Origin: Vicia villosa
Lineage: Eukaryota > Streptophyta > Magnoliopsida > Fabales > Fabaceae
Direction of reading: 5' to 3'
NCBI RefSeq assembly: GCF_029867415.1
Contig: NW_026705000.1
Span: forward strand, 1 to 64,000
Length of the DNA stretch: 64,000 nucleotides
Under the pieces are notes generated by a model. It did not search any database, had not been told where the DNA came from, and worked only from the letters and a program-made list of their open reading frames with translations. Positions within the stretch are counted from its first letter, which is position 1. Every line of letters starts with the position of its first letter. This document shows positions 33,659 to 44,097 of this stretch, piece after piece. A program made the translations under genes and the position numbers.

Positions 33659-34567
33659 ACTTTATTGTTGTGAATCTTGTTGTTTATTACGACAAAATTC
33701 AATATCAATTTGTGAGATAAAGAAAAGTAGCAACCAACATAAATGGTCTAAAGCAATAATAATTCGTACACAGATAACGATCTACTATGGGGAGAGAGCA
33801 GCTCTCCAATTCACTATACTCAAAAAGTTGTCACAAGAAATTAGAGATGAGTTACAAGAAAATAGTCTTCTATTTTCTACCCAAGTGTTTCTCAACTCTC
33901 AATATAAGAATCACTCAAACCCAAGGTGTTTAGAAGTATTTCCCAATCCCCTTAGATAACTCAAAAGATTATATAACTCCAAATATTTTCAAAAAAAACC
34001 TTTGTCTTTCTAAGTTTTCCCTTGAAATTCCCTAAACCCATATTCTCCCTTGTTACTGTAAGCTCTAAGATTGTCACACTATAATAACAGAAGAGATACA
34101 TATTTATAATAGCCAAAATCCAACAAATCTATAACATATTCCAAAAAATATCTCCTTAATTATTAGAATAAAATATATTATTATAATATTATAATATCTA
34201 TCAAATATCTTATACTCCCTCCGTCTCATAATAAATGTCTTATTTGAGCTTTGCACGGTTCTTAAGAAAATAATTGAATGCGTTGATTTTAATGATAAAA
34301 TTAATATCATTTACTAAAATACCCTTATTTATTATAGATAGTGGAGTAGTTGAAAAACGTGAAAGCTAATATATAGGGGTATAGTAGTGAAAAAAAGTAA
34401 TAAATGTTGGATTGATATTCTAAAGAGACATTTATTTTGAGACATAGAAAAAGTGTAAATGAGACACTTATTATGAGACGGAGGGAGTAATATATCTTAG
34501 ACTATTATAAATATATATCTTATAATATCTTTCTTTTCATCAACAAAGGTTTGAAGGCATACTTCAA
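33659..34567. mobile_element. ~909-bp insertion present only in block B1, unclassified
   Basis: Block B2 reads gatcctacc|tttacactattaaag without interruption at 59150-59175. In B1 the two halves are separated by this segment, with ttta on both sides as a possible short target duplication. The interior holds a Stowaway MITE and LTR-like sequence, but no domain. Frame 33627-33959 is not a recognisable protein. Confidence 0.6.
34215..34497. mobile_element. Stowaway MITE (Tc1/mariner), 283 bp
   Basis: The termini ctccctccgtctcataataa and inverse ttattatgagacggagggag are the Stowaway consensus ends, and TA flanks both sides (34213-34214 and 34498-34499). It sits inside the B1-only insertion, so it is younger than that insertion. 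Confidence 0.95.
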
Positions 34568-34844
34568 CGTTTACACTATTAAAGATAGATATTTATGGTT
34601 CCCTGTTTGAATTTCCCCTCTCCTCTGCTTACGGCCATGAACTTAGTATCTTTTTGTTCTATTTCAAAAGATCGGAAGTATTAGGTTATCAAGAGGAGCA
34701 TCCACATTAGATTAAGAGCAATAAATAAATGAGGGAGATATCACAAATTCACCGAAATTTTTAAGGTGATAAGTGTATGGGTCATCTCACTTATAAAGTG
34801 TTCAACCTCAATTTTGTAACACTTTACAAAATTGTACGTTTTTC

Positions 34845-35050
34845 AATGAATGAGGGAGGATCAGCTCAACGCATTTTACCATCTGGTGGTGCTCTTGGCC
34901 CTTTTTCTTTAGGGCTTGTGAACGACCCAAAACAATATCCCTTCTAGGCATGTGATCAAAGGGCTCTTGAAAATCACACAACTGATTTGCATAACGTTTC
35001 ATCCTGATACTTCAAACTTATGAAGCTATTTAGCAAAATCAATTTATTAT
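34845..35050 (+). other. Unidentified conserved gene-like fragment (B1 copy)
   Basis: Translation reads NEGGSAQRILPSGGALGPFS, then LGLVNDPKQYPF, a stop, and CDQRALENH. The B2 copy at 59465-59650 keeps the frame open (part of a 133-codon frame, 59394-59795). It looks like a scrap of a real protein with some amino-acid-level conservation, but I do not recognise the family. It may be a captured exon. Confidence 0.35.
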
Positions 35051-35661
35051 TTCCTAATTTGAGACATATAAGAACTCTATCTTTTCCCATTTACTGTCGA
35101 ATGAAACCACACACTTGTTGATTTTCAAAATCTTATTTTTCGTAGACTTAGATTCCATATTCCATATTCCATAATCTCGTCATCTTTATATTTATATTTT
35201 CCTCCATCGTTCAAACAAGTGATAATAATCCCTAAACAAGAACGCTGATGCCACTCTGATGGAAAAGAACACTAAAATAGAATTATAAATATCACCTAGA
35301 AAATAAAATACTGAAACTTGCAATAAGGAGCAGCAATAAATATATGACAACGAATAAAACAGTTAAAAGCAAATAAAGAATCCAAATAATTAACCTAAAA
35401 AAACCTTAAAGCAAGGATAAAAACCAATGATCCATACTCTAAATCAAAGGAGGCAGAATGTTTTTTTTTCCTTTTCTAAGCTTGTTTTGCCACTCTGTCG
35501 ATTTAATTTTTTTACAAATTGATCTTAGACTTTGAAAAAAAATTACTTATCCCTTAAATTTTAAACCAATTTTGTTAATTATAATTGTTTTTAATCAATT
35601 TTATAGTGCTCTGAAAACAAAGAATGTCCGATCGTACATGACAAGATTCGTGGGTCTAAAT

Positions 35662-35708
35662 AACTACACTCCTCAACAAAAAAAAAAACAAAAAAAACTA
35701 CACTCCTC
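35662..35708 (+). mobile_element. Tail-only retroposon scar (B1)
   Basis: aactacactcctc (35662-35674) and an identical copy (35696-35708) bracket an A-rich run interrupted by single C bases. The arrangement is that of a target duplication around a poly(A) tail with no element body. It stands at the same target site as the 230-795 LINE; B2 has the same scar at 61089-61132. Confidence 0.6.
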
Positions 35709-36004
35709 GAATGACAAGTCTGATGATTTTGAGGGTGAAGAAGCATGCATGGCCCCTGGTTGCGACTCCCATGTTCCACCACAGTTGCATGTATTGACTA
35801 AGTTCAACATATCCCAATCCATTTATTGTGATTATTATGTCATTGGTCCTCATATATCTATCTATATTTTTCCGCCCCCACAGAAGAAGAGCAATAATTC
35901 AATTACAATATACCCAACAATATATGATATGGTAAACTTTTATTTATATAGTTGTATATCTCACTAATATCTCACTATCATGTAAGTATATCCTAAATAA
36001 AATA

Positions 36005-36497
36005 GAAACTCTTTAAATTAATAATGTCAGGACTGGAGAAATTTATTAATTTAGAGAGTTATTAATTTATCGATAAATTAATAATTATTAATTTAAAGAG
36101 TTTTTAAGTAATTATACTGTACATATTAAATAAAAAGGAAAATTAGTTTATGCCTATTAGAATTACGTTGCAGTGAACCTTGAGACTCAACGTAAATTAG
36201 TAACTAATGTGTTCATATGCATTGGAAATCAATAATGACTTTTGAACTTTAAAGGAAAACAGACAACTATTGAATCATATTTCAATAGAGTGTAATATTA
36301 TTTTTTCAGTTTCTATGAATTATTAATTTATAATTTTCTTAGGACCGAAAATTATAAAGGGATCTCCCGAAAAGTTATTATCTTATTATTTTATCAAGTT
36401 TTTCAATTTTTTACATTGACCCAAGTTGGAACCGGACAAATTTATTATTTTATAGAGAGTTTATTAATTTACCAAGTATTAATTTAAAGAATTTCAC
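36005..36497. mobile_element. Emigrant-like MITE (Tc1/mariner), ~490 bp, only in B1
   Basis: Inverted ends gaaactctttaaattaata (36005) and inverse gtgaaattctttaaattaat (36497) resemble the ends of the Emigrant/Lemi1 family. TA lies on both sides. The paralogous position in B2 (near 61478) lacks it. Exact borders are uncertain by a few bases. Confidence 0.6.
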
Positions 36498-37120
36498 TAT
36501 ACTATAAAAAGTTAGTTTCTGCGGTAAATTGATTCTTTTTATTATATTCAATAATAAATAATTAATTTTTTTTCTTTCAACTTTGTCACCATTTTAATTC
36601 ATATACTTCACTTTTTCTGACTAATTCTTTTAATGAAATAGGCTTTGACATAAAAGACTAATGTGGATATATAAAAATACACATATTTCTTTTAAAATGA
36701 TGAAAATAAAAAATATAATAAGTATTCATATTAAATTAATTAAAATATATATTTTTTAAATATTGATGAAAAAGAGTCACAAAACAAATATATTAACTCC
36801 AATTTTTTCACTTATTGATTTGTTTTCATGTTATTTTGATTACAAATAAATCACTAAATGAATTATTGGAAAATAATAGTCGAACAAGAGAAAATACTAA
36901 TAAGTAATTATTCAATTAAAAATTTAGTATTTGAGTGGGTGAGTGCTAATATCTTGTGTCAACTTATTATATTTATATATTAATGTAAATAAATTATTTA
37001 TTATTTTTAAATATTTTTAATTTGAAATGAAAAATGTAACAATTGAAATAATTCATCAATTATAATTTATTATAAAAAGTCATATATGGGTTAACTTTTT
37101 ATCACTAAAATAATTGAATA

Positions 37121-38487
37121 TTTTTAGTGTTATTGCATAAAAGCAAAAAAATATATACAAAGTAATATTTATTACTAAAATTAGAAATAATTATAATAGA
37201 CTTACTATAAAAGAAAAACTTTAGTTATTCAATTCTTTTAAAATAAGTCAGAAAAATCATGTTAAAGAGTATTATTCTTACACAAAAAATACATTCATCA
37301 CTAATTACTAACTAAATTTAATATTGTTTTACAACATTTAATAAAAAATGAGAATAATTATAATAAAATTATAATTTATGGTAAAAATCATACTAAAAAA
37401 TGTTTATCATTAAAAATTATTTAAATTTATGTTAAATTTCCATTTTGATCCTCATATTTTATCATAATTATGAGAATAATTCATCAATTTTAAATTAAAA
37501 TAGGTTTAGTCTCTCTTACATTTTGGAAATTAAAATTGATGACATGTCTATTTTTTTCCAAGTTCAGAAATATTTTTTTGGGTTCATTTTCCAAATTTTT
37601 GTATTTAAAAATTGATTACGTCTTCATTTCCCAGTTTTTCACTACTACGTTGCAGAAAAATAATAATTAGTTTAAGATACAATATTTGTAAACTACGTTG
37701 CAGAAAAATAACAATTAGTTTAAGATACAATATTTGTAAATTATAGATAACTTTTATTTCAAAATAATAGCAATTGAATGTAGTGTCTTAGTGGTAGATA
37801 CTTAGTGCATTATGTGTTAAAACTTGGGTTCTATTCTTAGTACTAGTCTAGTCCTCATCAAAAATAATTTCAACTTTTTATACCTTTTTTTTAATTTTAA
37901 TCTTTATAAAAAAAAAAAATCCCAATTTTTTATAGTTATTTAATTTTATTTTTCAATTCAAAACTTTCATACATATTATTAAAATACAAGTTGAAGAATT
38001 AAATAAATTTATATATCAAAATTTGCATACCACTTATTTTATTAAAAACTAAGATTGAAATTAAACATTAAAATTAATTAAACTACATCATAAAAATAAT
38101 TAATAACATAGAAAAAATAAGGATTAAAAATAAAAAATAAACTAATCAAAAAACAAAATAAAAATAATTAATAAAATGGTTATTATTTATATTAAATGAC
38201 TCACCACATAGCATGTTTTATTTGTTTTAATTAAATCAAATTTAAAAACAGAAACAATAAAAACAAATTAGGGGAAGGGTGCGATTGCTCCCTACTTTTT
38301 TTTCCCAATTTTATTCATACACACTAGTTCACTTTTAATTAATAAGTATGTTTACACTAAATAGTTATAAAAAATATTAAACATAGAAGTATTTTAATTT
38401 TATTTTTTAAAACTATCATACCATTTATTAAAACATAAGTTGAAGTATTACATTAAAGTTAAAAGACTAGCTTTTACTAAATTTTAA
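37121..38487. other. AT-rich spacer with a 48-bp tandem pair
   Basis: Two adjacent 48-bp units begin actacgttgcagaaaaataa at 37644 and 37692. The rest is AT-rich with no gene. Confidence 0.6.
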
Positions 38488-38899
38488 AAAACTATAAGAA
38501 AATTATTACGACACAAAAATTGAGACAGATACTTGATAACTGTGATAACTCTAATATAGAGACGCGTCTCACGACGGTATACACCTACCGTCCTTACATT
38601 TTTTAAAATTTATTAAATATAATGACGGTTATACAACTACCGCCCTATAAATCAATTCACGACAGAGTAAAAACCGCTCTAAATTATATGTTACGACGGT
38701 ACATTAACCGTCGCCCACCAAACCAAATAATACATGCCCTTTACCATGAGAAACGCATCAAAGGTCACGTCGGGGAACTAACTGTCACACACACTTATTT
38801 AAAAATTATCAAACTTCACGATGGTTAACCTACAGTCGCCCATAATTACAAAACAGTTATTGAAAGCACGACAGTGAACTTACTGACACCGCCCCTTAC

Positions 38900-40160
38900 T
38901 GTTAGGTGCCAAATTGTGTTAATATATAGTCTAGTTTTTGGTACCTTTCGACTATTTTCTCGCATATTCTTGTGATCCCTGTTTATTTCTAAGTAAATAT
39001 TAGTAGTTTAGTTAATTAAGCTTTTGTTTTATGTTAATCTATTTTCAAGTCGATTTTTGTACATGTTTTATCTTTTAGGTGGAACTTGAAGCTTGAAAAT
39101 TTGAAAGAATCTCAAAGAAAAAAAAATTCAAAGTCAACTTCAAGGGTGCGTCGCGAGCAAGAGCGCGCGTAGCGCGCTGAAGGGACTATTTTTGGGTCAT
39201 TTTCCAGGGGCTAGCACGCATCGCGGGCTAGTTGGGCGCGTCACGCGGCCTGAAGATATTTTTGAAGCTTTTTCCAGAATGCAGCGCGCGTCGCGAGTAA
39301 AGAAAAGGGCGTAGTGCGCTTTAGGGCAAATTGATCATTTAATGAGCTGGCGCTTGACAGATTCCGATTTTTGTATATATAGTTCAGATCTGTTCTTTTA
39401 TGAGGTTACACCATCTTGAGAGCCAAGAAATCTTACTATAGCCACATAGAATCGAAGAATCAGAGTATCGATCATCGAGAAATCACCATAGATGCTTGCT
39501 AATATTCATCCTTTCCTTCTTGTGCAAGCTACCATGTCAATGGATAGCTAAATCCTTTTGGTATCAAGACTTTGCTGTAATCTTCCTTTCATTTTGTATG
39601 TGTTTCTTATGAATATTGTGTATGAACAAGTTATTAATCAATATAGATGATCTCGTTTGTTTACTCTTGAACTTCTATGGTTTAAATGTTTATGAAATAG
39701 AATATTTCAATCTTGATCTAACTCTATCATCTATCAAACATTAAGTCTAGACATGGAATTAATGGTTGATATTCACTTTGTATCGGTTTATAAATGTTAT
39801 TTGTATTGTTCAATCGGTTGAGAAATCGTTGGTTGAAAAATAAGGTAAAACTTGCTATAACGTTGCGAAAATGAATAGTATAGACGAACGATACGTGAAG
39901 TTATTGATTGATAACGAATGCATATGCATATTCGTAGAAAGACATACAATTTAGGTCGATGAAATCAAGTCTTGATACATCTTTATAACCTTAGAACCTT
40001 CCTAATTTTAATCCTTGCTACTAAACTTGTGAATGATCTTTTACCAAACCAAACCCTAAGTAACATTAACTCAAGATAATATAAACTACAGAACGGCGGT
40101 GATATCACACCAATCCCTGTGGAAACGATAAACTAAAAGTACTCCAATATACTTTCAACA
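38900..40160 (+). mobile_element. Solo LTR (Ty3/gypsy-like), 1261 bp
   Basis: Starts tgttaggtgccaaattgtg and ends actttcaaca, with an exact 5-bp duplication cttac on both sides (38895-38899 and 40161-40165). It contains a GC-rich run of gcgcg/tcgcg motifs near 39145-39300, a TATA-like tatatatag near 39374, and a 'ccctgtggaaacgata' stretch near the end as in Athila/Tat-type LTRs. There is no internal region or second LTR. Confidence 0.88.
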
Positions 40161-40589
40161 CTTACCCTTCACACGCAGATAAAAAGTTCCCAACGGTGAT
40201 TTCACCTGTCTTCATTTATGCATCTTTCGCACTAAAATTGAATCCACTTTTTATGTTTTTTATTCTCTTCTTTTTCACAATCACTGTCAAAGGCCGCTCA
40301 CGCTCAAATTTAATTTAGATGTACTTTCTTTTCCACTTCACTTTGCCTTTACACATTACAAGAACTATTTAAAAAATTAATAAAAATGGATTTTGATTAA
40401 AAAAAAACTATCATAATTAAATATTGTATTTATAATTGACAAAAATTAAAATCTAAAAAAATTAATTGTAAAAAAAATTGCAAAAGATTATAATAAAATT
40501 AAAAATAGAAATAGATTTTTATTTTAAAATAAAAACAGGACAAGAAAATTTGATTCTTTACAAATCTCGCGACGGTGGATACACAACCC

Positions 40590-41216
40590 CCGGGATGTGT
40601 TGATGCGCATAAGGTATATCCTTATGCACGGTGAATAAATACTCAAATATTGTTTATATTATTCAAAGTATTATATTTCTTACTCAAAATAATATACAAA
40701 TTACTCAAAATAGTAAAAATATTACTCAGAACAATGAATATATTACTCGAAATAGTTAAAATTCGATATTACTCAAAATTGTGCAAATATTACTCAGAAT
40801 AGTATACTCATTACTCACAATTAATAATTACTCATAATTAATAGATGTGTACAAATAATACATATATTATTCATGGATTATGATATTCAGTGGCGGAGTC
40901 AAGAATTTTATGCAGCCTGGGCAAAAACTTTACACCATTGATTATTCATGTGTTTTAATTTTTACATACCCTATTTTTAATAATTTTGCCCCTAATTTTA
41001 CCTCTGATTTTGTGTAAAACCCGACTATTAAATTGGAGGGAGTACAAAGAAAATAGGGGTTGAGCTCAGGCGCCTGCCCGGGCTAGCTGGGCCTTGGCTC
41101 CGTCCCTGGTGATATTATTACTCGTTTTTAACTAAAATGTTACTCGGAACAATTTAAATATTACTCGTATGAGACTTATGCACCGTGCATAAGGATATAC
41201 CTTATGCACATCAACC
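40590..41216. mobile_element. MITE with long inverted ends, Mutator-like
   Basis: Inverted ends of about 35 bp (gttgatgcgcataaggtata... at 40599 and its inverse ending at 41216) surround a centre with some ten attactca-type repeats. cacaacccc occurs on both sides (about 40582 and 41223), fitting a 9-bp Mutator-type target duplication. A hAT element is nested inside. Confidence 0.65.
40888..41108. mobile_element. Small hAT-type element, 221 bp, nested in the MITE
   Basis: Ends cagtggcggagtcaag (40888) and inverse cagggacggagccaag (41108) are the common plant hAT termini. Flanks atgatatt and gtgatatt match 7 of 8 bp as a target duplication. Confidence 0.8.
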
Positions 41217-43030
41217 TGACTCACAACCCCCTGTAGTGAAGCTAAGACGGTTTTCTTCTCGTCGTCTTCCAATTTTTCTCGCGCGCTGATTAAGTTGAGA
41301 AATATACAGTGAAAAGAAAACACAATAAAAATTGGTTTCTGAATATAAAAGGAGACGATTGGATTCGTTGCTTCTGAATCAAAGCTCACAACAGGTTAGT
41401 TTTTATTTTACGAAATTATCAAGTTATATAAGTTTTACTTATTTTTATAGTGTTAATTGTTTAATGACAAATAAGTATTATTAATTTGAGTTTGGTGATT
41501 TAAGTTGAAAAGGAATCGAAAAAGTAAAAATCTTTGTTCTATTTTACTTTTAATGCATTGGTTTAATAGATGGCTTTGTCATGCGTGAAGTAAGGATTAG
41601 TAAGGGTTAATTTTGTTGATGAATAGAGTTAAGATTTTTCAGTGTATGTTATTTTTGACTTTTTCCTAGTTAATATAGATAATATTTTCCAGTGCATGTT
41701 ATTTCTTACTTTTCATGGTGAATAATGTTAGGATTTTGTTTCAGCTATGATACTTATTTGATGGACCAATAGATGATTTAAGATTTTAATGGAAACACAT
41801 GCGTTTCTATTAGCATGATTTGAAAGTTCTATTATCATATGCTTCTATTAGCTTGATTTGAAAGTTCTAAAACATCGGTGTCCTTTTTATGATATATCAT
41901 AGATCTTCTCTTTTTCTAAGTATTTGAAATCTTTCAACTTTGACTTTTGTTGACTTTTGGTTCTTAATTGATTTTTCTTGATTTTATTAATCAAAAGACT
42001 TTAATAAACATATATTCATGATTTTGATCTTCAAAAGTCCATGGTTGACCAAATTTCTCAAAAGTCAAAGGCAGTCTTGAACAGTTGACTTTTTCCAGAT
42101 GAATTGCATTCTTGTGGATTCCAATTGAATCAAGCTCTTCCCATCACATGAATGACATGAGTGGATTGTAATAAGGCATTGGAGATCCTTGAGTTTTGAT
42201 TTGAGCCATGAGGTAATGCTCTGAATAAAAGTCAACTCTCCAACGGAATTAGATCAAAAACCCTAATTTGTGCACCAGATGAAATTGGAAGTTGTTGATC
42301 TTAAATTGAGCCACTCTTGGACTTGGATTTTGATGAGGGGAGTCACTTTAGCATATGAGAATGCTTGAGCTTCTTAGTGAGCCTCAAAACCCTGATTTCC
42401 CTGAGTCTCCTGATCACTCACATACCTTTGGAAACAAGCAACAAACAAAACACACTTTTTTTTTTTTATATTTTTTGTGGTAAAAATATTTTATGCAGAT
42501 AACTTCTCTGGCTTCTCTGGCTTAAGAAGAAAAGCCAAAACATTTGCTTATTCTAGTGTGGTAAAAAAATTCTCTCTTTACTCAAAGTGAAGCACTTCTT
42601 GTTAACTATACTACTACTAGCAAGGCTTCAATCATTTAAGCGACAATGACTTTGTATATCAAGCATGTGATTACTACTCATATGCATTTGATGAGATTAA
42701 TTCAACATAAGTCATTATTTTGAATATTTCACGGTGGCTTTTGTTGTGCCATCGTTATGCATTCTCTTGGTTAAACAAATATGTATATATAACTGATCAA
42801 TACTAGTTTCAATTGTATAGTTTAATGAATACTATTATATATGTAAAGTTGTTGTATTTTCATTCATATTGTAGCATGTTAGAGAATTTTGTTTAAGTAT
42901 ATAAAAAAACAATGGAAAAGACATGACATGAAGCTCATAAATTAAAACCATATGCAAATTTAGTGGTTTTTATTTTACTTTTTAAATTAATTAATTTAGC
43001 GGGGATATAAATCTCCGTTGATGGTTTAAA
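41217..43030. other. CACTA interior with a fragment resembling an Ogre-like LTR (about 41870-42440)
   Basis: A leader-like block ends at aacaggttagt (near 41395), a possible splice donor of the element's lost transcript. From about 41870 to 42440 repeated gttgactttt/gtcaaag motifs and 'aaaaccctaattt' resemble the minus-orientation Ogre LTR at 24100-24450, but there are no borders. The frame 41132-41389 has no domain. Confidence 0.45.
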
Positions 43031-44097
43031 ATTGTAGCAACCGTCAGGATATCACATTCACGACAGTTGAAAACAGTCACAAACAACAACTAAAATAAAA
43101 ATCAAAAGCATATTCACGACAGTTTTTAACCGTCGCCATTTCAAGTTTAACTCAGTTCCAACCCATCGTGAACTACGCGACGGTTGGTGTGACAGTTTTG
43201 GCAACCGTCGCGAAACATGTTGGGGACACACGACTCTATGACGATACTACAACGATCGTAGATTGTAAATTACAGCTGTTTTAACTGTCGTAATATGGCA
43301 AAATGACCGTCGCAATCTGTCAATTTTCTTGTAGTATTGATTTTTTTAAACATTTAAATCTATTAATTTTTTGTGAAAAAAATACATTTTATTTTAAAAT
43401 TAAAATATTTAACATTATTTTTTAATTAAAATATAATACAAAAGAAAATATGCAGCAAATTCCGCAGAAAATTTTCCTGCGAAATTACCTGCAAATTAAG
43501 TAATGTAGTTTGCTTTATGCTCAACAAAAAATTCCACATAAAATTCTCCTGCGAAATTACCTGTGGATACTGTAATATAGTTCGGTTTTTATCATTCTGC
43601 AGAATCTGCAGATATTCTTACAGAATTTTCTGCAAAATCTTGATCCGCAGGAAATTTTATTCTATTAAATAATGTCCTAGGAAAACCCGCAGGTATACAT
43701 GCAGAATATTTTCTGCATTAAATTCTGCAGTTAAATCGGGTATTACAAATAATAGTTTGTTTTAGTTTTACACGTTACTATGCAGATCACTATTTATTTT
43801 CTCCTACTGTAATTTTCAAGTTTTGCAATTCTAACTGTTCGTTGGCTGTTTTTTGGTTTCATTACTTGAACTATGCATTTAGAATTAAGTTATATGAATT
43901 TGATAATATTACAATGAAATTAGACTAGTTAATAATAAGCCATCATAATGATGCCATTGTTTTATAACCAAAGACAAGTTTAAGAGTATTATAACTTTAC
44001 AATTTTCTTTTTTTACTATGTATTTGTCACGCTGCAAAATATATTCGAGCGCAGTGAACACTCATAATACAACATAATTGCCATCGAAATTACCTGC

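Larger units (their letters stand above)
32682..37120. repeat. Segmental duplicate block B1 (paralogue of ~58246-62072)
   Basis: Block B1 aligns with B2 from just beyond the defensin stop codon, through the promoter and about 3.5 kb of upstream DNA, ending at tttttatcactaaaataatt (near 37110 and 62065). Differences are a (TA)n expansion (33333-33399), a ~909-bp insertion (33659-34567, with a Stowaway MITE) and a ~490-bp MITE (36005-36497), all only in B1. A LINE tail (60053-60334) and a 48-bp tandem repeat occur only in B2. Confidence 0.85.
38488..43338. mobile_element. Degenerate non-autonomous CACTA-type element, ~4.85 kb, with nested insertions
   Basis: The left end is (a)actataagaaaattattac at 38489. 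The right end is the inverse of tactacaagaaaattgac at 43338; both are one or two changes from CACTACAAGAAAA. Both subterminal regions (38560-38890 and 43030-43320) carry many cgacggt / accgtcg repeats in both orientations. No transposase is present. A target duplication could not be read because of decay. Inside lie a solo LTR (38900-40160), a MITE pair (~40590-41216) and Ogre-like debris. Confidence 0.7.

Noticed and set aside
35240..35260. tctgatgcca near 35250 and 59940 as a minus-strand primer binding site of an LTR element
   Set aside because: Only a short match to an inverted PBS, with no LTR borders or duplication; too weak to call.
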